The notes under the pieces are model-generated. The model was not told the origin of the DNA and did not search any database. It worked only from the letters and a program-made list of their open reading frames with translations. 49,641 bases of DNA, from assembly GCA_015657635.1 (NCBI GenBank), contig JACDQM010000008.1, forward strand, positions 1-49,641. The letters run 5' to 3'. Both the position numbers and the translations under genes were made by a program. This document shows, piece by piece, positions 1-8,317 of this stretch. The stretch comes from Roseateles sp. GTDB taxonomy: Bacteria; Pseudomonadota; Gammaproteobacteria; Burkholderiales; Burkholderiaceae_C. The stretch's first letter is position 1. Each line of letters opens with the position of its first letter.

Positions 1-26
1 ATGAGCCGCTGCAGGATGCCGCTTGA
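1..26 (+). CDS. 3' end of an unidentified upstream gene
   Basis: The third frame reads a short open tail (EPLQDAA) that stops with TGA at 24-26. This stop overlaps the TTG start of the helicase at 23-25 as TTGA, the same 4-base overlap used by many gene pairs in this window. It is therefore the likeliest end of a translationally coupled upstream gene. In related bacteria a VRR-NUC nuclease gene can precede this helicase type, but seven residues cannot identify a family. The first frame also stops nearby, at 55-57. Confidence 0.3.
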
Positions 27-2329
27 GCACCAGCGCTGCGCCGCCCGACGCGGCTGACATTGCACGCTATGCGGTGGCGGTGCGCGAGCTCTGCGAGTTC
101 AGCGCCAAATCGGGCGATCTCGATCTGCGCTTCACCCCGGCGCCCAGCGCGCAGGAAGGCATGGCCGGCCACGCGCTGGTGGCCTCCCGGCGCGGCGCCG
201 GCTACCAGGCTGAGCTGCGCCTGAGCGGCGTCTACAAGTGTCTGCGCGTCAGCGGCCGCGCCGATGGCTACGACCCGCAGCGCCAGCGGCTCGAAGAAAT
301 CAAGACCTTCAAGGGCCGGCTCGAGCGCCAGCCCGAGTCGCACCGCCGTCTGCACTGGGCGCAGGCCAAGGTCTATGCCTGGTTGCTGTGCGAGCAAGAA
401 GGGCTGGAGGCGCTGGAGGTGGCGCTGGTCTATCTGGACATCGGCAGCCAGCAGGAAACCGTGTTCAGCGAGCACTGCAGCGCGCAGGACTTGAAGCTGC
501 ATTTCGAGAGCCAGTGCGAGCGCTTCCTGGGCTGGGCCGAGCAGCAGCTGGCGCACCGGCAGGCGCGCGATGCGGCGCTGCGCGCGCTGGGATTTCCCTT
601 CGGCGAGTTTCGCGCCAGCCAGCGGCCGCTGTCGGAAGGCGTCTACAAGGCCGCGCTGAGCAGCCGCTGCCTGCTGGCCCAGGCGCCCACCGGCATCGGC
701 AAGACCATGGGCACGCTGTTTCCGCTGCTGAAGGCGGCGCCAGCCGAGCGCCTGGACAAGGTCTTCTTTCTTGCCGCCAAGACCTCTGGCCGGCAGACGG
801 CGCTGGATGCGCTGACGCACTTGAGCAGCGGCCCGCTGCCCTTGCGCGTGCTGGAGATGGTGGCGCGCGACAAGGCCTGCGAGTATCCCGACCGCGCCTG
901 CCACGGTGAGTCCTGCCCGCTGGCTCAGGGCTTCTACGAGCGCCTGCCGGCAGCACGTGCCGCCGCCTGCGCTGAATCCGGCGGCCTGCTGAACCAGGCC
1001 CGCGTGCGCGAGCTGGCGCTGGCGCATCAGGTCTGCCCCTATTACCTGAGCCAGGAACTGGCGCGCTGGGCCGATGTGGTGGTCGGCGACTACAACTACT
1101 ACTTCGATCTCGGCGCGTTGCTGCACGGCCTGACCCTGGCCAATGGCTGGCGCGTCGGCCTGCTGGTGGACGAGGCGCACAACCTGGTGGAACGGGGCCG
1201 CAAGATGTTCACGGCTGAGCTGCTGCCCGAGACGCTGGCACAGGCCCGGCGCGGCCCGGCGGCCAAGTCCATGCCCGTACTCAAGCGCGCGCTCGACAAA
1301 GTGCGCCGGGCCTGGGTGGCGCTGGACAAGGCGCAGAGCACCGACTACGCGCTGCAGCCCGAGTTTCCGCCCGCGCTGCTGGCTGCGCTGCAGCAGTGCA
1401 GCAGCGCGATCACCGAACATTTCAGTGAACACCCGGCCGACAGCGATGCCGCGCTGCAGGCCTTCTACTTCGAGGCCCTGCATCTGGCGCGCATGGCCGA
1501 GCTGCTGGATGCGCATTCGCTGGTCGATGTCAGCCGCGCGCCGGCGCTGCACAAGCCGGGGCAATCGATCATTTGCATCCGCAACGTCGTGCCGGCGCCC
1601 TTCCTGAAGCCGCGCTTCGAGGACGCGCACACCAGCACGCTGTTCTCGGCCACCTTGCAGCCCATGGCCTATTACGCCGACTTGCTGGGCCTGCCGGCCC
1701 GCCATGTGCAGATCGAGGTGGGCTCGCCCTTCCAGGCCGAGCAGCTGCAGGTGCATATCGCGCGCCGCATCTCCACCCGCTATGCGGACCGCCAGCGCTC
1801 GCTCGCGCCGATCGCTGAGCTGATGGTGCGCCAGTACCATGAGCGGCCGGGCAACTACCTGGCCTTCTTCAGCAGCTACGACTACCTGGCGCAGGCGCTG
1901 GAAACGCTGCAGCGCCTGGATCCGCAGCTGCCGGTGTGGGCGCAGCAGCGCCGCATGTCCGAGGCGGCGCAGCGCGAGTTCCTGGCCCGCTTCAGCGAGC
2001 ACAGCCAGGGCATCGGCTTCGCAGTGCTGGGCGGCTCCTTCGCCGAAGGGGTGGACCTGCCGGGGCGCCGCCTGATCGGCGCCTTCCTGGCCACGCTGGG
2101 CCTGCCGCAGCTCAACCCCGTCAACGAGCAGATCCGCGAACGCATGCAGCAGCTCTTCGGCGCCGGGTACGACTACACCTATTTCTATCCCGGCCTGCAG
2201 AAGGTGGTGCAGGCCGCCGGCCGCGTGATCCGCACGCCCGAGGATCAGGGCGTGCTGCACCTGATCGACGACCGCTTCGCGCGCCCCGAGGTACAGCGCC
2301 TGCTGCCGGCCTGGTGGAATCTAGGCTAG
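23..2329 (+). CDS. XPD/DinG-family ATP-dependent DNA helicase with N-terminal PD-(D/E)XK-type domain
   Basis: This is a predicted cytoplasmic superfamily 2 helicase for DNA repair, 768 aa. Residues about 60-170 look like a RecB/Cas4-type PD-(D/E)XK nuclease, with D81, the E92-I-K94 triad and a following HWAQAKVYAW helix. The helicase core has Walker A APTGIGKT at 221-228 and DEAH at 383-386. Four Cys between them (CEYPDRAC..C..C region, encoded around 880-1040) fit the Fe-S cluster of XPD/DinG helicases. The C-terminal motifs SFAEGVDLPG and QAAGRVIRT are present. The start is TTG, with AGGA six bases upstream and a TTGA overlap with the preceding frame. The 3' end overlaps the convergent thioesterase gene by nine bases. 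The helicase family is certain; nuclease activity is inferred. Confidence 0.88.
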   Translation: MSTSAAPPDAADIARYAVAVRELCEFSAKSGDLDLRFTPAPSAQEGMAGHALVASRRGAGYQAELRLSGVYKCLRVSGRADGYDPQRQRLEEIKTFKGRLERQPESHRRLHWAQAKVYAWLLCEQEGLEALEVALVYLDIGSQQETVFSEHCSAQDLKLHFESQCERFLGWAEQQLAHRQARDAALRALGFPFGEFRASQRPLSEGVYKAALSSRCLLAQAPTGIGKTMGTLFPLLKAAPAERLDKVFFLAAKTSGRQTALDALTHLSSGPLPLRVLEMVARDKACEYPDRACHGESCPLAQGFYERLPAARAAACAESGGLLNQARVRELALAHQVCPYYLSQELARWADVVVGDYNYYFDLGALLHGLTLANGWRVGLLVDEAHNLVERGRKMFTAELLPETLAQARRGPAAKSMPVLKRALDKVRRAWVALDKAQSTDYALQPEFPPALLAALQQCSSAITEHFSEHPADSDAALQAFYFEALHLARMAELLDAHSLVDVSRAPALHKPGQSIICIRNVVPAPFLKPRFEDAHTSTLFSATLQPMAYYADLLGLPARHVQIEVGSPFQAEQLQVHIARRISTRYADRQRSLAPIAELMVRQYHERPGNYLAFFSSYDYLAQALETLQRLDPQLPVWAQQRRMSEAAQREFLARFSEHSQGIGFAVLGGSFAEGVDLPGRRLIGAFLATLGLPQLNPVNEQIRERMQQLFGAGYDYTYFYPGLQKVVQAAGRVIRTPEDQGVLHLIDDRFARPEVQRLLPAWWNLG

Positions 2330-2752
2330 CGCCAGCAGCTGGTCGCGGAACGCCTCGGGCATCGGCGCGGCGCGGCGCGTCTGGCTATCGGTGAAGACTA
2401 CGCCGATCTTGCCGCGCGCCACCTCGCGGCCCGATTCGACATCGTTCATCAGGAACAGCAGGTCGAAGCCATAACGGTTCAAATCCGTGGGCTGCATCGC
2501 CACCCGCATGATCTCGCCATGGAATCCTTCGGACTTGTACTGCGCGCCGATGTCGGCCACCACGATGGGATGCCCGGCGACATCACCCTCGCGATAGCCC
2601 AGCGACTTGAAGAAGCGCACCCGTGCCTCTGACACCAGCGTCAGCAGCTGGGCGTTGTCCAGGTGGCCGCCCTGATTCACATGGCTGATGTAGATCTGGA
2701 TCTCGGTGGCGAAGGCGAGGCGGGCGGGGATGTCGAACTGCAGGCGGGGCAT
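2321..2752 (-). CDS. Hotdog-fold acyl-CoA thioesterase (4-hydroxybenzoyl-CoA thioesterase family)
   Basis: This 143-aa protein has the single hotdog domain length of YbgC/4HBT thioesterases, which hydrolyse acyl-CoA in the cytoplasm. The N-terminal strand and helix carry the HVNQGGHLDNAQLL segment, where families of this type place the substrate-binding Asp/Asn. A second strand region, GHPIVVADIGAQY, follows. The substrate cannot be read from sequence. It is the last gene of a leftward run behind the diguanylate cyclase (53-base gap) and overlaps the helicase 3' end by nine bases. No clear Shine-Dalgarno precedes the ATG. Confidence 0.8.
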   Translation of the reverse strand: MPRLQFDIPARLAFATEIQIYISHVNQGGHLDNAQLLTLVSEARVRFFKSLGYREGDVAGHPIVVADIGAQYKSEGFHGEIMRVAMQPTDLNRYGFDLLFLMNDVESGREVARGKIGVVFTDSQTRRAAPMPEAFRDQLLALA

Positions 2753-2805
2753 GGCCGTGGGCGATGGTCGTGATGAGCGGGATTGTCGCCGGCCGGCTCA
2801 GGGCT

Positions 2806-3966
2806 TCACTGCAGGGCCTGGGCTGCGGCCACGCAGACACGGTCGCGGCCCTCGGCCTTGGCGCGGTACAGCGCGCGGTCGGCGGCATCGATCAGCGCGG
2901 CCGGTGCGGTGCCGGCCTCGGCCGCGCAGGTGGCCACGCCGATGGACAGCGTCACCGCGCAGGGCAGGGTCTCGGTGCTGCCCTGTTCTGCGACGACACG
3001 CCGGCACAGCTCGGCCCGCTCGGCCGCTGCGTCCAGCCCCACGCCAGGCAGCACCAGCAGAAATTCCTCGCCGCCCCAGCGGCAGCAGATGTCGCTGGAA
3101 CGCATGTGCTGCAGCAGCAGCGCCGACACCCGGTACAGCACGGCGTCGCCCGCGGCATGGCCGTGGCTGTCGTTGATCTGCTTGAAGTGGTCCAGATCGA
3201 TCAGCAGCAGACTCAGCGGCAGGCCTTCGCGCGCGCAGCGGTCGAGCTCGCGCTGCAGCGAGTCGTCGAGGTAGCGGCGGTTGTACAAGCCGGTCAGCGG
3301 GTCGCGGTTGGCCTGCTCGCGCAGCTGCTCCTGTAGCGCCTCGATCGCTTGCAGCTTGTCCTGCAGGGCCGACTCGCTCTGCCGCAGCTTGAGCCGGGTT
3401 TCATGCAGCGCCAGGGTCCGGCTGTTGACGCCTTGGGCGAACAAAGCCAGGTAGGACGCCATCGCGACGATGCACAGCAGGCTGACCGCCAAGCTGGTGT
3501 CGGGTGCAAAAGGGCCGGCACCGCCGAGCGTGAAAGTCAGCAGGATGCCGGCGCCGGTCGCCGCCAGCGACTGCATCAGGCCCCGGGCTCCGGCAAAGGC
3601 TGCGAGGTTGATGCAACTGCAGACAATGGCGACAAAGCTCAGCCAGAGCGGAAAGCCCAGCACCGCGGCCCAGATGCCAAAGCAGAAGCTGTCCAGCCGC
3701 AGGTTCCAGAGTTCCGCAGCCAAGGGGTCGGCGGATCGGTGCGCACGCAGATAGGCCAGATGCGGATAGACCAGGAACTGCAGGGCCATCAGGCCCCAGT
3801 GCCAGAGACCGTAGCTCTGTTGCTGGAAGTGCAGGGCCAGGATGCCGAACACCATCAGCCAGGACGCGCTGCGATTGCGGTAGTTCATCCGCACCGCCCA
3901 GTGGGGGGCGCTGGCGTCGTCCGGTGCAGTGTCCGCGGCCGGCTTTTCTTGGGGTGCTTCTGTCAT
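2806..3966 (-). CDS. MASE2-GGDEF diguanylate cyclase
   Basis: This is an inner-membrane enzyme that makes cyclic di-GMP from two GTP. Residues about 30-175 form a multi-helix membrane sensor; the segment with YPHLAYLRAHRSADPLAAE and WNLRLDS matches MASE2, the sensor of AdrA/DgcC-type cyclases. A short coiled coil (about 185-220) leads into GGDEF, which starts at DPLTGLYNRR. The active site is GGEEF at 298-302. An I-site, RSSD at 289-292, lies exactly five residues before it, so product feedback inhibition is expected. ATG at 3966 was chosen over a GTG at 3987 because it overlaps the stop of the flavoprotein gene as ATGA. Translational coupling to that gene is likely. Confidence 0.9.
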   Translation of the reverse strand: MTEAPQEKPAADTAPDDASAPHWAVRMNYRNRSASWLMVFGILALHFQQQSYGLWHWGLMALQFLVYPHLAYLRAHRSADPLAAELWNLRLDSFCFGIWAAVLGFPLWLSFVAIVCSCINLAAFAGARGLMQSLAATGAGILLTFTLGGAGPFAPDTSLAVSLLCIVAMASYLALFAQGVNSRTLALHETRLKLRQSESALQDKLQAIEALQEQLREQANRDPLTGLYNRRYLDDSLQRELDRCAREGLPLSLLLIDLDHFKQINDSHGHAAGDAVLYRVSALLLQHMRSSDICCRWGGEEFLLVLPGVGLDAAAERAELCRRVVAEQGSTETLPCAVTLSIGVATCAAEAGTAPAALIDAADRALYRAKAEGRDRVCVAAAQALQ

Positions 3967-5894
3967 CGGCTGGCTCGATTCTTCCACGGCGCCGGGCCGG
4001 GTCGCCTGTGCCAGGCCGGCAGCCGTGCGCCAGGCAGCAAGTCCTTCACGGCTCGCGCCGCCTGGTCGATGGCGCCATGCGCATAGGCAAAGGCGCCGGC
4101 GTCGGCATTGGCGATCGCGATGCGGCCCCAGCGTCGCCGCGCGGTCTCGATCGGCAAGGGGCCGGCGGGCCAGTAGCGGTCCCAGGGCCGCATGTACTCA
4201 TAGGCATAACCGTGCGGCCAGCGGTTCACCGTGATCGCTTCGATGCTGCGCGTGCCATCGAAGCCGAACGGCCCCAGCGCCTGATCGAGCAGCGAGCGGA
4301 TGCTGGCCTCGAACTCTTCAAAGCCCAGGGCCAGCAGCCGGCGTCGGCCGGCCGCGGCCTGCTGGCGCGGCGGGCTGCCGGCCGGGCCGTCCAGCAGCAC
4401 CGCACTCAGGTGCAGCAGGATCGGGTCGGCCGGTGTTTCGGCAAAGCGGTAGCGGCCCACGCTGACCGGAAAGTCCAGCGCCGCGCGCTGCCAGAAGCTG
4501 CCCGGCGCGCTGAAGCCGCCGATGCCGGCACGCGCGAAGGCCTGCCAGTCGGACAGCAGCACATTGGCATAGACCAGCGGCACCTTGACCTGGTCCAGCA
4601 GGGCTTCACGCTGCAAGGCGGGCAGCTCGGGGCACAGCGTCGGGATGGCGCGGTTGAAGCAGGCCAGCAGCACCTGGTCGGCGCGCACAGTCTGCAGTGC
4701 GCCGCTGGCATCCTGGTAGCTGATGTCCACCACACGGGCCTGGCCCACCGGGCCGACATGGCGCACCGATTGCACCGGCGCATTCAGCCGCAGCCGCACC
4801 GGCGCGCCCGGGCGGTCGAGCTGCGGATCGTCGCGCGCCGCCAGCACCAGCGATTCCATGCCCGTGCCCGGCAAGGCGGCAGGGATCAGGCTGCGCAGCA
4901 GCGCACGCGCCAGGCCGGCATTGCCGTCGGGGAAGTGGTAGATGTAGTCGTCCCGGCCCAGCATCAGCTGGCGTGCACTGGGGCTCATCAAGCGGTCAGG
5001 CAGGCGCCCCAGGCCCATTGCCTCGAAGCCGGGCAGGCCCAGCGCATAGGCGTCCAGCGCGCTCACCGCGTCGGTTCCGGCGCCCAGGTAGTCCTTGCTG
5101 CGGTCGGACAGGTAACGGCAGAGCTGCGCGTCCAGACCGAGCACCTCGGTCAGCAGCTGGTCGTAGCTGAGCGCGGCCAGGCGGGCGCGCTTGGCTGGCG
5201 GGCTCAAGTCCGCGAAGGGGTCGCGCGGCGCCGTCCACAGCTGCAGCAGATCACGCCGGGCGGCCTCGCTCAGTGGCAGCTGGTCCAGCGTGGCGGCCGG
5301 CGGCGTGCCGGGCTCGCGGCGCAACAGCCGGGTCTGCCCCCAGGCTTCGGCGCTGAACAGCGTGGCGCTGCGCGTCAGGCCGTGGCGAGCGGACCAGCCC
5401 TGGTCATACCAGGACTCGAACTGCGTCAGATCGATGTCCAGCCCTTGCAGCAGCGCGCGTGCGGCGGGCGACCACAGGCCGGGCGAGTCTAGCGATTGCG
5501 AGCCGCCATAGCCGATCAGGCGGCGGCCATTGCGGGCGACGAATTCATTGCGCAGCGCGTGGCCGCCCAGATCGGGCTGGGCTTCCAGCAGCAGCATGCG
5601 CACCGGCCGGCCGGCATGGCGGCGGTACCACCAGGCGGCGGCCAGTCCGCTGAGGCCGGCGCCGACGATGACGAGCTCGTAGTGCTCGCCTTTCTGCGCA
5701 TCTAAGTCCGGCGGGGCTGGCGGTGCGGCGCCCGCGGCACGGGCATGCAGCGCGGCCGCAGCTTCCAGTCGCTGGCCGTCCAGGCGCCGCAGTGGCGTGG
5801 CGTCGCCAAGCGGATCGGCCAGCGTCGCGCCGCCGAGGCCGGCGAAGGCCACACCGGCCAGCAGGTCGCGGCGGGTGACGCCGTCAGGGCTCAT
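3963..5894 (-). CDS. Tat-exported FAD-dependent amine oxidoreductase, spermidine-dehydrogenase-like
   Basis: This 643-aa flavoprotein probably oxidises an amine, by analogy with Pseudomonas SpdH, in the periplasm. The N terminus carries a twin-arginine signal (TRRDLLAG followed by a hydrophobic stretch). The dinucleotide-binding motif VIVGAGLSGLAAAW has GxGxxG at 78-83, and LLLEAQPDLGG follows as the FAD ribose strand. YIYHFPDGNAGLARALL resembles the conserved block of SpdH-like enzymes. The ATG at 5894 overlaps the sixA stop as ATGA, and its own stop overlaps the diguanylate cyclase ATG. A longer open frame extends upstream to 6200, but it lies inside sixA and lacks the Tat start. The flavoenzyme call is firm; the polyamine substrate is inferred. 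Confidence 0.75.
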   Translation of the reverse strand: MSPDGVTRRDLLAGVAFAGLGGATLADPLGDATPLRRLDGQRLEAAAALHARAAGAAPPAPPDLDAQKGEHYELVIVGAGLSGLAAAWWYRRHAGRPVRMLLLEAQPDLGGHALRNEFVARNGRRLIGYGGSQSLDSPGLWSPAARALLQGLDIDLTQFESWYDQGWSARHGLTRSATLFSAEAWGQTRLLRREPGTPPAATLDQLPLSEAARRDLLQLWTAPRDPFADLSPPAKRARLAALSYDQLLTEVLGLDAQLCRYLSDRSKDYLGAGTDAVSALDAYALGLPGFEAMGLGRLPDRLMSPSARQLMLGRDDYIYHFPDGNAGLARALLRSLIPAALPGTGMESLVLAARDDPQLDRPGAPVRLRLNAPVQSVRHVGPVGQARVVDISYQDASGALQTVRADQVLLACFNRAIPTLCPELPALQREALLDQVKVPLVYANVLLSDWQAFARAGIGGFSAPGSFWQRAALDFPVSVGRYRFAETPADPILLHLSAVLLDGPAGSPPRQQAAAGRRRLLALGFEEFEASIRSLLDQALGPFGFDGTRSIEAITVNRWPHGYAYEYMRPWDRYWPAGPLPIETARRRWGRIAIANADAGAFAYAHGAIDQAARAVKDLLPGARLPAWHRRPGPAPWKNRASR

Positions 5895-6352
5895 ACCAGG
5901 TCCGGCCCGACCACGCCGTGCAGCATCGTCTGCGCCTGACCATCGCGCTCGCGCCGGCGCAGCCAGATCAGCGCGCCCTTGCGCAGCGGCCAGGGCTCGG
6001 CGCTGCCGGTCAGCAGCAGCGCTGCCGTCATGCCCAGCGTGGGCTGGTGGCCGACGATCAGCACCGGCGTGCGTGCATCGGGCCAGTTGGCGGTCTGAAG
6101 CAGGGCTTCCGGCTCCGCGTCGGGTGCGAGGGCGGGCAGCACGCGGAAGTCGCGGCCCAGCGCATCGGCGGTCTGGCGTGTGCGCCGTGCCGGGCTGCAC
6201 AGCACGCGCGTGCCGGCGCTCATATGCCGGTTCAGCCAGGCCGCCATGCGGCGTGCCTGCCGCTCGCCCTTGGGCGTCAGGGCACGCTGCAGGTCATCAC
6301 CGCCAGGCTCGAGTTCAAAGGCCTCGGCATGGCGCCACAGAAGCAGGTCCAT
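5891..6352 (-). CDS. sixA: SixA-type phosphohistidine phosphatase
   Basis: This 153-aa histidine phosphatase of the phosphoglycerate mutase superfamily is the usual size for SixA, which removes phosphate from His on phosphotransfer proteins. The catalytic R7-H8 lies in LLLWRHAEAF (RHA instead of the common RHG). LTPKGERQA and the second catalytic region VLCSPARRTRQTA follow, and the second active-site His lies in VLIVGHQPTLG. GGGAGAG precedes the ATG at 6352. It lies 74 bases behind the response regulator gene and is coupled by ATGA overlap to the flavoenzyme gene, so a role in quenching a phosphorelay is plausible. Confidence 0.85.
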   Translation of the reverse strand: MDLLLWRHAEAFELEPGGDDLQRALTPKGERQARRMAAWLNRHMSAGTRVLCSPARRTRQTADALGRDFRVLPALAPDAEPEALLQTANWPDARTPVLIVGHQPTLGMTAALLLTGSAEPWPLRKGALIWLRRRERDGQAQTMLHGVVGPDLV

Positions 6353-6426
6353 CGCACGCTCTCCCTCGCTGCTTGTCTGGGCGCGAATCATCGCATCGGC
6401 GCATGAGGCCGCTGCCGATTGCCTTG

Positions 6427-7080
6427 TCAGGCGATCAATCGGTAGCCCAGGCCGCGCACGGTCTCGATCAGGCTGGCGCCGAGCTTGCGGCGCAGATTGG
6501 ACACATGCACCTCCAGCACATTGCTGGAGACATCGCCTTCGAAACCCATCACCAGGGCTTCGAGGTCGGGCTTGCTGACGATGCGGCCGGTGCGTTGCAG
6601 CAGCGCTTCCAGCAGCCGCCACTCGCGTGCGGTCAGATCCACCCGCTGGCCGGCGCGGCTGACGGTCTTGGCCAGCAGGTCCAGCTGCAAGTCGCCGATC
6701 TGGCGCACCGTGCTGGCACCGCCGCCGGAGCGTCGGCACACGGCGCGCAGGCGCGCTGACAGCTCCTCGGGCTCGAAGGGCTTGACCAGGTAGTCGTCGG
6801 CGCCGCTGTCCAGGCCACGTACCCGGTCGCCCAACTGGTCGCGCGCGGTCAGCATCAGCATCGGCGTTGCGCTGCCGCGCTGGCGCAGGCCGCGTATCCA
6901 GTCCAGCCCCGAGCCGTCGGGCAGCTGCCAGTCCACCAGCAGTGCGTCATAGGGCTCGTCCACCAGGCCGCGCGCGTCAGCCAGGCGGCTGACCCAGTCG
7001 ACCAGATGGCCCTCGCTGCGCAGGAAGTCGCGCAGGCCCTCGCCCAGGATGGGGTCGTCTTCGATCAGCAGCAGGCGCAT
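6427..7080 (-). CDS. OmpR/PhoB-family two-component response regulator
   Basis: This 217-aa DNA-binding response regulator has a receiver domain (1-115) with acidic pocket E7-D8-D9, phosphoacceptor D50 in LLVDWQLPDGSG, and K100 in YLVKPFEPEEL. A winged-helix domain (about 125-217) ends with VLEVHVSNLRRKLG and IETVRGLGYRL, typical of QseB/PmrA-like regulators. MRLLLIEDD at 7080 is the natural start; a longer frame upstream adds unrelated sequence. No sensor kinase gene is adjacent, which is unusual for this subfamily. The next gene downstream is sixA. Confidence 0.92.
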   Translation of the reverse strand: MRLLLIEDDPILGEGLRDFLRSEGHLVDWVSRLADARGLVDEPYDALLVDWQLPDGSGLDWIRGLRQRGSATPMLMLTARDQLGDRVRGLDSGADDYLVKPFEPEELSARLRAVCRRSGGGASTVRQIGDLQLDLLAKTVSRAGQRVDLTAREWRLLEALLQRTGRIVSKPDLEALVMGFEGDVSSNVLEVHVSNLRRKLGASLIETVRGLGYRLIA

Positions 7081-7190
7081 GTAGGTCGTGAAGGGGTCGG
7101 ATGGGGCATCACCTTTGCATTGTGTCGCGCTGGCCAAGCGCGATGGGGAATCCGTTCTCGGCCTGCGCGAGGGACTTGTTCAGCCTTGCC

Positions 7191-8162
7191 TCAGCTCGGG
7201 TCATAGGGGCCGTAGCCAGGCAGCGCCCAGAGCAGCCCCTGGGTGAAGAAGGTGGGGCCCATGGTTCTGTGGTCTTCGCCTGCGAGCGTTTCGCTGCTGA
7301 TCTCCAGGCCCGGATAGCGACGCGAGCGCAGCAGCGCCTCGAATTCCTTCATATCGCCCAACAGGTTCCAGTTGGGGGTGTATCGCGGCTCAGGTCGATC
7401 GGTCTCGAAGGAGCCCGCGTACAGCCTTACCCTGGCCTTCAGGTCTTGGTGCTGGCTTGCGTAGCGCGACTCGATCTCCCAGATCGCGCGCTCATCGAAC
7501 CACAGCGAAGGGCTGCCCAGCAGATAGGTCTGAAAGAGCCCGGGCCGGGTCAGCAGCACAAAGGCCCCGAAGAGCCCGCCATAGGACTGGCCGACAAAGG
7601 TGCTGCGGCTCAGGTCTGCCCGGTAGTTCTCGCGCACGAAGGGCAGGACCTGGCGCTCCAGGTAGTCGCGGTAGCTGGCAGCTTCGCCATAGGCTGCGGC
7701 GCGGTAGACCTCGCGCTTGTAGTCTGGCTTGCGCAGCGGATTGGTTGGCGTGTAGTCGCGGCTGCGGCTGCCGCTGAGGGGCAGTCCTGGCTCGTAGCCC
7801 AGGCCCACCAGGATGAAGGGCTCGATATTGCGTCCCTGATTGCCGACCATGGCATTGATGCCGCGAATCAGGGGCAGGGAGTAGGGCGCGTCGGTGGTGA
7901 AGACCACGGGCAGCGTCTTGTCCTTGATCTGCTCGTACTGGCTCGGCACCGACACCCACAGCCAGTACTTGCGGCCGCTGTCGCTGGCCGGCAGCTGGTG
8001 CACGAAGGTGTGGGTCAGCGCGACCGGCTCGGGCTGGGTTGCCGGCAGTCTTGCCGTGGGCGCATGGCCACAGCCAGCAAGACCAAGGCCGAGCGCGAGG
8101 GCCAGCAGGGCAAGGAGTGGGAAGGTTAGCGCCTGACTGAGGCTGGAGATGCGGCTGGACAT
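7191..8162 (-). CDS. Lipoprotein alpha/beta-hydrolase, esterase D/IroE-like
   Basis: This 323-aa putative lipoprotein has a signal peptide with a lipobox ending LGLAG-C31. The rest matches the putative esterase family (PF00756-type fold, which includes siderophore esterases IroE/Fes). The nucleophile elbow is GQSYGG with S193, and a catalytic His is likely H298 in GEDHRTMGP. The substrate is unknown; a siderophore or other ester outside the inner membrane is possible. It is divergent from the LysR gene at 8318, which probably regulates it. Confidence 0.75.
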   Translation of the reverse strand: MSSRISSLSQALTFPLLALLALALGLGLAGCGHAPTARLPATQPEPVALTHTFVHQLPASDSGRKYWLWVSVPSQYEQIKDKTLPVVFTTDAPYSLPLIRGINAMVGNQGRNIEPFILVGLGYEPGLPLSGSRSRDYTPTNPLRKPDYKREVYRAAAYGEAASYRDYLERQVLPFVRENYRADLSRSTFVGQSYGGLFGAFVLLTRPGLFQTYLLGSPSLWFDERAIWEIESRYASQHQDLKARVRLYAGSFETDRPEPRYTPNWNLLGDMKEFEALLRSRRYPGLEISSETLAGEDHRTMGPTFFTQGLLWALPGYGPYDPS

Positions 8163-8291
8163 GAATGCGTGCGTCGGATGGAGTGATTCGGAAAGGCCGG
8201 TGCCGGGCGTGCTGCCGGAGGCGAGGCCAGCGTGTTCGCTGTCGGTCGCGGCACTCTAGAGGCATGGCGATTACAGTTCAATGCCAATGAA

Positions 8292-8310
8292 TTTCAATGA
8301 GCTTATGAAA
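8292..8310. promoter_or_regulatory. Candidate LysR-type operator
   Basis: TTTCA (8292-8296) and TGAAA (8306-8310) form a perfect inverted repeat with a nine-base spacer, fitting the T-N11-A form of LysR boxes. It lies in the 155-base divergent region between the esterase and LysR genes, just before the LysR start, where autorepression would be expected. Confidence 0.4.
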
Positions 8311-8317
8311 TACGTTC

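Noticed and set aside
5895..6200. Longer start for the flavoprotein
   Set aside because: The added residues are Arg/Ala/Pro-rich frame-shadow of sixA; ATG 5894 with Tat signal and ATGA overlap is better.
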